A DNA stretch of 64,000 nt from Mesodorylaimus sp. YZB2_4 (GCA_030248295.1 JASANH010000999.1:186001-250000); one strand, 5' to 3'. Counted from the first letter of the stretch, positions 24,401 through 35,520 are shown. The notes: generated by a model not told the origin, from the letters alone. Numbers and translations are program-made.

Positions 24401-26190
24401 TCACAGTTAACCTTAAGGTATGGTGTGAAATCCTTAGCTTCGCCAAAAAAGTTTATACAAGGCTGGGAAACTGCGGAAAGTCTAAGAATTCTAAAAGTGG
24501 CTGGAAACAGGGAAATAGGAGTTTTGGGACCAAGATCAGGAAAAATTGAGGGAGGCTGCATCCTGTGGTTTCAGATTTTTTGCAGGAGTCAATCGAAATT
24601 GGTCTAGTAGTGCTGGGACAGTATGAAAATAAGCAGTGGAAAAATAAAATTGGTCTGGGAAACCTGCAAAAACCGGGGAAAGTCATTCTAAACTACTTGT
24701 ATGAACCCTGTTTATAAACTGCACTAGAACTAGGAGGTACTAGGAACAAGGAGGAAGTAGGTGCTGTCGGAGACGTTGTAACCAGCGCAACCAGGCGAAC
24801 TGGGGCAAGGGAGGTGTCCGGGACAAAGGCCTCAGGCTGGGCAAGGGAGTAACTGGCTATGCCTCTGACTGAAACATCAATCGGAGTGATTGAGCATTCC
24901 TGGGGGGCCAGGGACTCTATCGATCTTCTGGCTCCCCCAGGGATGCTGTTTACCACATCCACTCCTCGTCTATCCAGTTGTCCTAATACGATATCCTACA
25001 CACAGTATTTTGTTTAGTGGTCATTTCGTAGTCGAAGAAGTAAGAACAGGAAAACAAGTGTGGCGCCGGTTGGTTTTCTCAAAAAGTCAAAACTTGATTC
25101 AATCTGAATCCAAGTCGCAAAATCGACGATCGGGGAGTAGTGGCAAATTGGCGATCGATTGGTCCCATCTGGCGTGCGCTCATTATTGGATCATGCTCAG
25201 TACATTGGCAGCGATTGAGAAGAACACGGTTTCGGTTTGCCTATTGGGCTTGGGTGGTGGGTGTTTGGCTACATTTATTTTGAAGCATTTTCCTGGGGTA
25301 TATTATTGTTCAATATTGCCGTATGGCCAAAACAGTTATCGATTCATCGATTTCCCGGTTTCCTTGACCACGATCGAGTTGGACCCATCGGAGGTTGAAA
25401 CTGCTCATGTATACTTTGAATTCCCTCGATTTGATGAAAGAGTCAAATGCATTGTGGGCGATGGGTTAAAGTTTATTCAACGGGCAGACGATCGATTTGA
25501 TGTTATCTTGTTGGACGTGGCTGGTCCAGCTCATGTAGACGGCATGTCGTGTCCGTTACCTGCCTTCGTAGAAGATAATTGCCTTGGTCAGTTGCGGAAA
25601 CTACTCCATCCAAATGGTGAGTGTATAGCGCATCCATCCGCTCTGCCCCTGACGTCTGGATGAGGTTCAGATGCTACTGGGCTGCTAGGATTCTATCTCA
25701 AACCGAAATTCAAAAATTCACTGCAATTTAAATTTAAAAATGGCGGGAAACTTTGAATGCAATAGTTTGAGTGGGTGCTCCTGTAGACTTCAGGTCGGGT
25801 GAAGATCGACGGGTGGATACTGGCCGCTTTGTGGTCATTTTTATAGCCTATTCGACCCCCATCTGCTGCATTGAGGCTCTTGTTCTCTTTTCTAGGAGTG
25901 CTTGCTTTCAATTTGGTAACCAGAGATACGGAGAAACGGGCACAAGTGTTGGGTGCAATCGACGCTTATTTCCCCCAAGTGATCAAACAGAGTGTATAAG
26001 GTGAATTGAATGAAGTGCTTATATGTTTCAGTGAAATTAGGTCAGCTGAGTGGATGAGGGGGGTTTGAGGCTAGATTGAAATCCGTGTGCAAGAGGCTAG
26101 GAAATAGTTGTGCTGGATTCAGTGCACTGAAGGCTGCGGAGAAATTGAATATGGAGAGACTATTGGAAAAATTGGCGGGTTTGTAATGAT
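21467..26190 (+). CDS. METTL13: METTL13-like eEF1A lysine/N-terminal methyltransferase
   Basis: Seven exons join in consistent phases: 21467-21492 (tentative start), 21528-22125, 22605-22729, 22942-23085, 24142-24417, 25018-25616 and 25896 onward. The N-terminal methyltransferase domain shows L-Q-I-G-C-G-N-S (SAM motif I) and V-V-L-D-K-G-T-L-D-A-L, hallmark of METTL13. The C-terminal spermidine-synthase-like domain shows L-L-G-L-G-G-G, T-I-E-L-D-P, V-G-D-G-L and G-M-S-C-P-L-P-A-F-V-E. In animals METTL13 methylates eEF1A at Lys55 and its N-terminus. Oddities: TAA codons in frame at 21,796-21,798 (just before V-V-L-D-K-G) and 25,997-25,999 (just before G-E-L-N-E, conserved as G-E-V-N-E), the usual N-terminal Y-W-x-x-F-F...W-Y-G segment is not seen, and the last ~40 codons to 26,190 need a frameshift near 26,050. 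About 24 extra residues follow the motif I helix of the second domain (25,297-25,370), possibly an unrecognised intron. It is either a recent pseudogene or an intact gene with assembly errors. Confidence 0.85.
23155..23530 (+). mobile_element. SINE-like repeat in METTL13 intron 4
   Basis: Shares blocks with 27,615-27,860 and, inverted, with 37,500-37,850, 44,880-45,235 and 54,290-54,620: a GCGGCCGC head, a GTTTGCGGACCACGAATCCT-type box, CTCACC plus a CTGGCG/CCTGGCGTGCAAGG-type box, GGGTGACTCACCC, then GGAGACACAC. In the 54-kb copy the head reads TGGCGCAGTGG followed by GGATTCAATCC, matching RNA polymerase III A and B boxes, so the family looks tRNA-derived. Confidence 0.6.
23625..23710 (-). 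repeat. tRNA-like sequence
   Basis: On the minus strand TGGTCTAGAAAG (A-box-like) is followed at a long spacing by GGGTTCAACTCCC (B-box-like, with a T-stem) and then a T-run. The A-to-B distance is too long for a normal tRNA and no full cloverleaf forms, so it is read as a tRNA-derived SINE head or pseudo-tRNA. Confidence 0.4.
23925..23985 (-). repeat. tRNA-Ile-like pseudogene
   Basis: On the minus strand a CTAATAA anticodon loop (AAT, Ile-like) and GAGGGTTCAAATCCCGCTC T-arm are visible. The acceptor and D stems do not pair well, so this is not a functional tRNA gene. It lies in the same METTL13 intron as the SINE, and a B-box-like ATTCGAATCCCGCTC follows on the plus strand at 24,040. Confidence 0.4.
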
Positions 26191-26199
26191 GTTCTTTGA

Positions 26200-26570
26200 A
26201 GTTGGAGTATTTGATTAGTGGATTGCAATACACATGGACAAGACTGGGTGACTGGATTTGGCTGGTTGGACGCATGGAAAGGGGAGGGGGGAAGTGGGAT
26301 GGCAATCTCGTTCGCGCTGTAACTGAGCCTTGGAGGGAGGTTGCCAGCCAGACTAACACTCAGACTGGAGTAGGCAAGGCTATACCTACAGTACGGCTGG
26401 ACCATCAACCCGAGAGGTTGGCGTCTCCCAGGCAGGGTAGAGCATCGATTACTCTCTCCCACTCTCCATGGCCTGCCAGGCATAAGTACAGTATCCTTCT
26501 CTGACCAGCCCATGTGTATAGCATACTATAAACAGTGCAGTACAAATATGTTCAACAAGCAAAGTAACAG
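26200..26570. other. Convergent gene spacer
   Basis: Between the 3' end of METTL13 (plus) and the 3' end of the receptor gene (minus). ORFs on both strands overlap each other and show no motif. Confidence 0.4.
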
Positions 26571-26577
26571 TTGAGGT

Positions 26578-29500
26578 TTATGCTATGTTCTGACCAAGAG
26601 CTTCTTCATGTTCGTGTTCACCAAGAAAGAATTTCGCCCCAACTTTTTGCTTAGTCATGTGTTTCTTCTGCGCCAGGCGTCTTTCTTTGGCGGCTTGATA
26701 ATGCATTTGCTTGATTTCGAGAATAGCATCGTGTGATAAAATTTCTTGGTCTTTCCTTCGCAGACATTTGAATCGATTGAGGACTTTGTCTCTCACGAAT
26801 GTCAGAACCCTCGCGTTGGCGCTGATGTGGCATGTCAGGTTGGTTACACCGAAACATATGTTCAGGGGCATGGCGCAGGTGTAGAGCCATGGTTGCTGAT
26901 TGTACACGGCCAGGGCACCGAATGTGTAAGAGATCATGGCCAGAGGCCCCTTCATCATTAGGCCCGCTCGACAGATGCTGAAAGACAGGGTGTGGTCGTG
27001 TGAATCTTGCGGGACATTAGAGACACTTACGTTGCCACCTCTTCTTTTTTCTGATCAAAGTTTGGCAAGGGTGGGTAATAATCTTCGACTCCTGCCGCCT
27101 CGACCAAGATGATTACAGCTGCACACGAACATATCAAGGGCCCGATGACGAAGAATCCCACTGTAGGTTCACCCATATTGACCCAGCACCTGAGATTAAG
27201 TGTGTGCACTCTAGGCCTGCAGGGATGCGAAGTGATGCAAGCTTGGGCACTTACGAGTTTTTGCTGACATAGACGTCGTTGCACAGCAAAGCAGTGAACA
27301 GGACGATGGCTAGAGGACTGACCAAAGCCATAAAGTAACTAGTGCGCCTATTTATGAAGGCGCCAGTGGAGATTACGTTCGTTAAAACACTGTAGGATTG
27401 AATAGCTTCGATGACCATGAAGAGATAGTAGGCTATGAAGAGATAGTGCAGACTGATGGCTGTCGGAACGCAGACATTCTGGAATGATATCATACGACGG
27501 AAAACCACCGCATGCACAAAACAGTACTTACGTCGTTGATGCCTTTAGCTTGACCTCGGAAACCAAATACAGTGATAAGGGAGTGTGCCACTATCTGAAA
27601 CAGTCACAAGATACAGAATGGCGGCCGGGCAGTGCATTGCTTGCAAGCAGCTGGGTTCGTCCCAGGTTGGTTTGTGAGCCATACCCTCGCTGACCTTGAA
27701 CGCGTGGATGACTTATCTGGGGCTGGTCGAGATTCTTTGAGTGGGGAGTCAAATCGTCGCTGCACGAGCAGCCTGGCATCTAGTCCAGGAACAGACCTTA
27801 TGTGGTTCTGTTTCTGGCGGAGACACACGGAGGGAGCACGTACACGGCGGAGGACACACGGAGCAGTCGGTCTCAACACGGCTCTGCTTGTACTGCAAGA
27901 TTTAACTGCTGGACGGCTTAGCATACTGGCCCCGCTCAGCGGTGGTCAGAGTCGAAGAACAACTGAGGGGTGGCTGTTATCCTTAGCTGACGCTGCCCGG
28001 TGTGGAAGGTACGAAGGTACTCACCAAGGTGCCTTCCTGTCCCATGTGCAGTGCTGTCTCGATCGAGAAGCTCCTGAACACTATTGCCAACAAAAAACTG
28101 GCACTGGAGCACGAGATGACTGCACTGCTCCCCAGCGATTGCATTGCCTGTATTGCCACACGCCAAGAAGGAGATACGGGATCGACGTAGGTGTCATTCT
28201 AAAAACAAGGATGATAGTGATCGTGGACTTGGGCCTGGACGATGTGGCGCTCACTGGAGGTGGGCACGGGTCCAAAGACTGAATTTGGCTGTCAATCCAC
28301 GCACCCACTGGCAAGCAGGGATTGCCATTATACTGAGCCGGGATGCTAATATTTCTGTGGCGATATCGGATGACTGGTGGACCACAAGTGGCTGGCCAAG
28401 GGCCCCAAAGCGTCCAATCGGACCATACGCAGTCTGAAACTTAGGCGCTATGAGAAAGGACGTAACGAGAATAAGTTTATTACCGATGGGACAAGGTACC
28501 ATGGTGCAGGTGCCCTTTTCGAAACTGTCAGATGCACTGCAATTCTTGCCACGTCCTCGCGAGTACTCCTTGACAGTCCTGGTCCTCGACCAGGTACCAC
28601 TCGCGCAAGTGACTGAACACGTGGACCATGCATTCCAAACATTCCATTCACAGTCCCGTGGGCATATCTCCGAGCATGGAGTGTTGTCGATATCGGAATC
28701 ATTGCCTTCGCATACCCCGCCATAGGCAGCTGCAAGAGTGATAACACGGGTACGAGTTCGATATCCACCGTCGCACGATTGAGAACACGCGCTCCACGCT
28801 TGCCACTGACTCCATTGACAATCTGAAAATGACTTATGGTTGCAGGTTGGAGCATGTTAGGAGCCCAGGAGGGGCAAGATCAAGGCAATGGTAGGAAAAG
28901 TAACTATAGACCTACAGAGCTGACCTTAGCACATCTACCTATAGGACATGGTATCATGGTGCAACCGCCCGTTTCAAAGCCGTCTGCCACGCTGCAATTG
29001 ATTCCGCGACCGCGCGAATACTCCTTCACAGTTCTGTCCCTCGCCCATGTGCCATTGTTGCAGGTGACTGAGCATGACGACCAGGAATTCCACATATTCC
29101 ATTCGCAATCTCGTGGGCACACTTCTGAACACGAAGTATCACTGATCTCGGTCCGATTGCCTTCACAAACGTGGCCTCCGTAAGCAGCTTCGCGGGCTGC
29201 TTCTCTACTACGAGTACGGTAGCCGCCATCACAGGTCTGTGAACAAGCGCTCCATGGTTGCCAATCAGCCCATAGGCAATCTGAAAATGGACTTCCATTG
29301 GCCTTGTGGGGCTGCAGACTTCTGATGCAAGCTGGCGAGCAGCCAAGGACGTGCTTCAGTGCAGCGATAACGCTGTTAATGTGCATCGTCAGACACAATA
29401 CTAACATGTAATGTACCTATCGGGCACGGCGACAAGGCACAAATGCCAGATTCGTAGCTGTCTGCTTGGCTGCAATTCGTTCCACGCCCGCGTGAATAAG

Positions 29501-31126
29501 CTTTCACAGTCCTATTTCGTGCCCATGTGCCATTGTTGCAGGTGACCGAACATGACGACCAAGCAGTCCATTCGTTCCATTCGCAATCTCGTGGGCAATC
29601 TTCCGAGCAAGGAGTCGTATTGATCTCCGTCTCGTTGCCCGGGCACGACCCGCCGCCGGAAGCTGCCAGAAGAATGGTTCGATTGCGAGTACGGTAACCG
29701 CCGTCGCAAGTTTGTGAACACGCGCTCCATGATTGCCATTGGCTCCATTGACAATCTGGGCAAGGAATTCGAATGGCCAGGCATGTGAGTGCAGAGAGGT
29801 AGCTAAGCATACACCTCAATTTCCCGTCCCAGCAGGACGTTCCGTCTTGTCTGAGTTCTCATCGGACCTGCCTTCGTATGGAACCCAAGATATAAGCCCC
29901 ACCCTATTATCACCCCAATTGTACAGCTTCTTACCTATAGCGACTGAGCAGAGGTCCTCTTTGACCCGCCTTCCATATGTGTACACTGTATCCACCAATT
30001 TCCACACGCCTTGCACTTCGTATTGTTTCTTTTCCGATTCCATGATGAGTACACTGTCGACTGGTGGTCTCTTTTTCCAATAAAGATACCTGAGCTCTGC
30101 ACCCTGAATCGAACTGATATTCGGCAAGAAACCAACCACCTTGACCAGCGTGAAACCATTTTCAGCCAAATAATCCATTTGGCTCGTATTAGTTGACAAA
30201 ATCAGTGCACTTGACGATGTTTTCTGACCCGATGAGGCCGCTGAGGATGACAAATGGGCCGGACGAAACGCATACAAGGCTCGAGTAAGACCTTCATACA
30301 ACACGCTAGCTGTATAGCCGACCATCGTGGTTGAACCAACTTGACGACTCGAAGGGCTACTGCCGCATATGCTTATGTCCGTGTCGGTGAAGTGGGTGCC
30401 GTCGTCAACTACGCATCGACGAAGTTCGTAGCAGGGGATGGCAGTCAGGGATTCTGAAGGAGAAGACACTGGCAGATTTAGTGTTATCATGCGCTATTAG
30501 CTTACCATCCATAAGCCCTCTTTGACATACTACGTTCGATGGAAATTCGCAATCGTAGTCGTGCAATTTCAGATCATTCTCCAACGTGCTTATGGACACG
30601 CATTGTTCGTGGTCATTGGTCCGTTGTCCATCTCCCCAATACGACTCATTCACAATGAACGGATCACCCGAATCAGTCCAATAAAAGTCACTGCCTTGAG
30701 ATTTGCGCAGGGAAAGTGGGACTCGGAACGGAGTTGTTATTTGAAAGCTGTCATTGGAGGCCGTTATGAAAGACTCAGCCTGAGGCTCAAGCTAACTCAC
30801 TTTGGAACCAAATCCAAAAATGCGTTAAAATCGGCCATTGATTTGAGAATAGGGAACACTCCATCTTCGGCTGCACAGATAGCCAACGCTGATGCTGTGC
30901 TATTGGGCATGGGGACCACTGGCTTATTGTAACAGAAGTTGCCTGCCCTGGTCCAATTTGGACTGCACGAGGTATCGACCCAAGGAATATCGGTTGTTTC
31001 TGAAATTGACCGGTCTGACGCTGAAGCAAGCGAATTTGCAACCCTGCCTTTGCAATCTCACTTACCAGTCACGATATCGTAGAAGAGGAAAAGTACAAAT
31101 ATTTTTCGTGGTTGATACATTCTCAT
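26578..31126 (-). CDS. Seven-helix receptor with C-type lectin, DUF5648-like and seven TSP1 domains
   Basis: Thirteen exons fit in phase: 31126-31066, 30999-30801, 30747-30506, 30453-29935, 29755-29417, 29280-28939, 28822-28484, 28433-28255, 28198-28025, 27594-27532, 27478-27255, 27189-27031, 26977-26578. They total 3240 nt, 1079 residues, with no internal stop. Order: signal peptide (1-20); C-type lectin domain (about 30-165, with W-G-D-G and the closing cysteines); a module resembling DUF5648 repeats (170-340, tentative); six TSP1 repeats in three homologous exons (341-680) and a seventh, divergent one (681-740); TM1 (about 755-780); TM2-TM7 (800-1005) with the conserved TM3 Cys and C-W-V-N before TM5, as in adhesion (class B2) receptors; an 80-residue charged tail. 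No GAIN domain or GPS motif is visible, unlike BAI-type TSP1 receptors. It presumably acts at the cell surface, binding extracellular ligands. Intron 9 (430 nt) holds a SINE. Confidence 0.82.
27612..27860 (+). mobile_element. SINE-like repeat in receptor intron 9
   Basis: Same family as 23,155-23,530: GGCGGCCGGGCAGTGC head, GGGTTCGTCCCAGG (B-box-like), TTTGTGAGCCATACCCTCGC, then GGCGGAGACACACGGAGGG. It lies antisense in the only long intron of the seven-helix part of the receptor gene, between the TM1 and TM2 exons. The ORFs covering it are artefacts. Confidence 0.6.
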
Positions 31127-31129
31127 ACT

Positions 31130-31825
31130 GTAGACTTGGTCACACCACGTCTCTACTATCCCACAACATCGAAGATATGATATACGTCACAGCGAGGTAG
31201 CAATATTTAGAACTGTCCAATACTCTAATCATAAAGCCTCCATGACGACATTATTCGACCGTGTTACCTAATCACACGAATCAGTGATTATAGCAGCGAC
31301 GAAGAACAAACGTTAGAATGTTAACGAGAAAAATGCGGTTTCGGACAAGATTGGAGTGATGACACGATTTTAGAAATGGAGGTGCGTGTGACGCAGAAAT
31401 CAGGGTACTCTCATGTCCTTCTATGCCCAGTGGCTGTTGTGTTGACGCGCCAGACTGCGCCAAACACTCGTTCCATTTGCATGTAAGCGCAGTAGCGTTT
31501 GGCGCAATAGATTTGGCATGCACAGTTTAGTGGGGGCAGGCATATTCTGGACCTCATTCAACAAAGTAAAAAATCGAAATTCTTGATTGCAAAGAGAATA
31601 AAAATTTCAACTCCTTAAATGCTTGAGATAATTAGGGGTCCAAACTATATGCTAAAACGCGAGTCCTGAGTCTGAGTATCATACTCTTTTTTCAATATTG
31701 CGACATTGATTCTACAGTGCACTTCGTCTTTAAGAGACTTCACCTTGATTTGTGCATCTAAAAACTTGAATATATTTTTCTTGTCTCAACTGCATTATTA
31801 GCTGCACCAATGCATTCCGCAAAAT
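31130..31825. other. Upstream region of the receptor gene
   Basis: About 700 bp with no coding signal. It contains a short inverted repeat GCGCCAAAC ... GTTTGGCGC around 31,458-31,505. A promoter presumably lies here, but no motif could be assigned. Confidence 0.4.
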
Positions 31826-31880
31826 ATCATGTTCGTGTTCTACCACATCACCAAACGCGTATGTGCACTCGAGGGTGAAG

Positions 31881-31994
31881 GGACACATTTTACACGAAAT
31901 GATTTACCGGCCCGCGAGTCGAACACTCGCCCGTAACTGCGCACCCAGCGTGAGAGGCAGACGCCTAACCCACCAGGCCACGAGGCGCGTACTG
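31881..31994 (-). mobile_element. tRNA-derived SINE with 22-bp target duplication
   Basis: The element is flanked by a 22-bp direct repeat (31,859-31,880 and 31,995-32,016) beginning GTATGTGCACTCG. Copy C of the block has a single version of this site near 48,925, so the empty site is known. On the minus strand it shows TGGCCTGGTGG (A box), a CTCTCAC anticodon-type loop as in tRNA-Glu, and a perfect T-stem GCGAG/CTCGC around TGTTCGA (B box). The acceptor stem does not close, so it is not a working tRNA. Confidence 0.75.
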
Positions 31995-33730
31995 TATGTG
32001 CACTCGAGGGTGAAGATATGTTCCATCAATGTTACAGAATTTGTTCCCGTAACATCATATTCAGCTCACTCTAGTAATGTATATGATGCTCCAGATCACA
32101 TCTGCAATGAGAAATATGCAGGTGCCTTGTATACTTTGAAACCAGTTTGTTCATCAAGCACAGTAGCACATGTGCGAACCCAGTCATAAATGTCACCTCA
32201 GCCTATACGAGCACATCGTGCCACACTAATGTAGCAATTAATGATGCCAAGTTTACCAACGACACGCAATTTTATTCCAGTACTTGGTTTAGGGGTGTTT
32301 TTGCTCGGTTCAACCATCTTGTTCAATCCGAGGACCAACTGTTTTCGATCGATCCTGTTCAAGATATCACCATAAGTACAGTAAAACTGTATTATGTTAC
32401 CAACTTTAGAAAGCTTACTCGTTCTCTTTATTTTCAAAGTTTCCCACCATCTCGCTGGCGAACGAGCTCAGAATCAAGCAGAAAATCAGCACAGTGATCA
32501 AAGCCATCGCTGTCTTCTAATGAAATAGGTGAAATAGCTTCCTCGACGCTGTCCCTCTCTTATATGCTCTCGGCGATTCTTCGCCTTTGAGCGCTCTTCG
32601 TAATTATTGCAATAACAAGAATGTTTAAAATTTTTGTTTCAGCCATTCTTTACATTCGAGAAAAACTATGCAGCTCTAGTGAAAAGTTAAAAGGATACGG
32701 TGCCTTTTGATTAGCTCTGTACAACAAAGCCTAATAAGGATGCTATGATGACAGGTTGCTGCATACGACTACGCAGTTATTTGCGTCAGGGCTAACATAC
32801 TTGAATATATCGACTTTTATCACTGAAGAATCTTATCGTTAGCCGCTCGATGCTGCGCTATACTCTGCAAGTGTGAGAGCGTCCGCTGCAGCACGCGTCC
32901 TTGGTGTCCAACTGTACCCTCTACTTTACTGACCAAGAGAGAGACAGACACGCCTTCATATACCACCCCAACCAGATCACTACGCATGTCACAGGGATAT
33001 CACCCGGCCTTCTTTGTTTTTTTGGATCTTCTAGAATATTTGTTGGAAGGTGGCCTGAATGATATCACCTGAATGTTTTTTCGTCGTCGAATCTCGATGA
33101 CCAGTGACTGGGTAGGTCTAGGCTGCAACACTACACGCCTTACAAAACTGCTAATTATACGCAGTCTGCCAATGGTACACGTTTTCACTCTGAAAATGTT
33201 TGTTTATGGTAGGAACTTGTGCCAGCGAAAGGTCAAGTAATGTTTTTGAAATTTAAACTAATGAGATGTCGACATAAGCCTTAAAACTTCAGGCTTAAAA
33301 CCTCAAAAACCTGGGAATGTGATGCAGAATTGCGGCGGCTAAGTTTCATAACTGTGGCTTCAATATTGTGGGTACCTTTGTAGGAAATCGACAGGTCACC
33401 CCTTGAAAACTCGCTCCAAAAAAGGTCTTGGTATTTTATATTTGCATAAAATTTACTGAAGCAGATGACTGAACTTGTGCACCGATGCCCACAGTTTTTG
33501 TCATGCTGCAGTTAAATTCTTCTGACTGGCGCTCGCAAATTAAAAAAAATAACAAATAAATTACCGCCAGTCACTGATCGTGAGCCTTTCTCGCCACTGA
33601 TTGTGACGGCAGCGGAGGCATGTCATTCTATTAGATTACAGTTCTGCCAGTCCGAACACGCCCCGCCGTGCATTTGATATGCTGCCTGTACTACTGTATG
33701 CGCGTTTGCGTGAGGGATAAACAGCAAGGA

Positions 33731-34813
33731 GGCCACTCCATAAGTTTTTAGACCAGCTTGAGCGGCCATGAGTTAGAAAACAAAACTTCCATAAATGTAA
33801 ACAGGAACTTTCCACTAGTGTGCATGCGTAAGAGCATCGATTTAAAAACTAGCAGTCTGAAAGGGGGAGCTCGACATTCAAGACGTCTTGGTTTTTTTAT
33901 TCGGCCATGGAGCTCACACGAGAGAATTTTCGTTTCATGATCTTCTATGATTTGAAAGGAGCCTCAAGTTTGATTAATATCATGAAAGTTTGGTAAAAAC
34001 TTTCGGCGACATTGGCCCATCAATAGCCACTGTCAGCAACTGGTTCCATGGATTTGAGCGAGGGCGAACTTCATTTAAAAACGAGCAAACTTCATTTAAA
34101 AACGTTGAAAGATGAGCAAAAAAAGAAGCCCAGATTGACTGGTGCAAGTTTATATTTCCCAAGCTTAATCAGGAAAATTCAAAATGGGTCTGCGACATCC
34201 TTACTGATGCTGAAACTCAAATATTAAACTACGAGCCAGAAACCTAGCAACAGCCTACACTTTTGGGTCTTAAAAGATGAACCAAATCCAGCCAAAGTGG
34301 TCGGAACCAAACGTGTTGGGAAACAGATGGCGGCAATTTTCTTCAGACGGGTTGGGTTGGTGGCAGCAGTTCCTTTCAAAGAACGAGGGTAGTCAATGCA
34401 GACTGGTACTGTGACATTTGCTTACCCATCGTTTTCAAGGCGTTGGAGGAGGAACGGCCGAATGCTGGTTTTCGTGGAAACCACGAAAATGCATCTGCCC
34501 GCAGAGCTGCCAGAACGCTAAATTTTTTGCGTGAACACCGCGTTTAGTTGGTCACCAATGCTCCTTATAGTCCAGACTTGGCTCCTGGTGTACCTGTTTC
34601 AAAAGTGAAGTATCAGCTTCACGGGGAGCTCTACTCGATTACAAAAGAAGCGGCCAGAGAAGTCAAAAGAAACCGTTAAGACTTGTTTCGATAAATAGTT
34701 TTAGCGAATGGATATGTGCATCAGAGCAGGTGGTGGATACCTCGAAAACCTGTAAATAAATTATACACTCTGGGCTTCTGGTACATGCTGGTCTAAAAAC
34801 TTATGGAGTGGCC
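33731..34813 (+). mobile_element. mariner-type DNA transposon, degenerate
   Basis: The two ends are perfect 27-bp inverted repeats (33,731-33,757 and 34,787-34,813), starting GGCCACTCCATAAGTTTTTA. Between them the plus strand shows mariner transposase signatures in order: V-S-N-W-F-H in the DNA-binding half (about 34,030), and the A-P-Y-S-P-D-L-A-P catalytic block (about 34,560-34,585), followed by an L-H-G-E block. Many stops and shifts interrupt the frame. The other two repeat blocks lack it, so it inserted into copy A after duplication. Confidence 0.85.
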
Positions 34814-34894
34814 CTCCGTACAGTTGAGTATGTAGAGTCGGAATAATCAGCACGAGCGCAAGATTCACCAGCCATGGTGGTGCTGGCAATCTGC

Positions 34895-35520
34895 AGCCTT
34901 TATGATGGAGAGTTAGGTCCAGGTGGGACAGGCTTACCGACAAGCTGGCTGTCGTACAAGCTGTCGCATCCGTGGGAACAAATGTCAAATAATTTCCTAA
35001 AAAATGCTTGGGCGTCCTCGTCTGCGCAGTGCGAGAGGAAAGGGCTAACTCATGGGATGGGGAGGCTAGAAAAGCTAGCCCAAAATATTTGATTAGCCAC
35101 AGTACTATCAATATTGGGACAATGACTGGGACAGTTGAGAACTGCCTGATGAAATGCGCAAAAAGACGTATCGATATCGCTTACATTCAGGACGCGAAAT
35201 GGAATAGATCGCAGGCTAACGAAATCGGAAGCTGATATAAGCTTATCTATCACGTGACAAAAAGCACCAAAAATGGCACAGCGGTAGCCGTCCAGGCGGG
35301 AAACAACATCCTCCGCTTCCTATCATGCTACACACCGCAGGCGGCCTCCACCGACCATGAGAACATAAGAAGCATGAATTCTGGGAAACATTCGAGACAT
35401 CTACGAAGCTTCCATGAAGATGAACTGCCAGAAATTGGTGGTGACTTCTGTGGCCACGTTGGTGACAGGAGGGACGGTTTCAAACAAGTGCATGGCGGGT
35501 AGGCGCGAGGCTCACGACCC
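34895..35520 (+). pseudogene. RTE-type LINE endonuclease fragment, copy A
   Basis: The plus strand encodes, with interruptions, the start and body of an apurinic-like endonuclease of RTE LINEs: N-I-G-T-M-T-G, R-R-I-D-I-A-Y-I-Q-D, A-K-W, then Y-K-L-I-Y, S-C-Y-T-P-Q and I-G-G-D-F-C-G-H-V-G...H-G-G. These correspond to the usual I-Q-E-T-K-W, Y-A-P-Q and G-D-x-N-x-H-V-G motifs. The first catalytic Glu (Q-E-T) reads Q-D-A here. No reverse transcriptase domain follows, so it is a 5' remnant. The same remnant occurs in copies B and C. Confidence 0.75.

Noticed and set aside
27604-27924. 106-codon minus-strand ORF as an extra receptor exon
   Set aside because: It covers the SINE-like repeat in intron 9 and its removal joins TM1 and TM2 exons in phase 0.
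29733-30083. Plus-strand ORFs across the TSP1 receptor exons
   Set aside because: They are antisense shadows; the minus strand has splice sites in phase and domain motifs.
30771-30807. A 21-nt intron in the receptor gene (GTGAGT to CCTCAG)
   Set aside because: It would break the frame. The later acceptor at 30,748 gives a 53-nt intron, keeps phase and restores the lectin fold.
31881-31994. Functional tRNA-Glu gene
   Set aside because: The acceptor stem does not pair and the piece has SINE-type target duplications.
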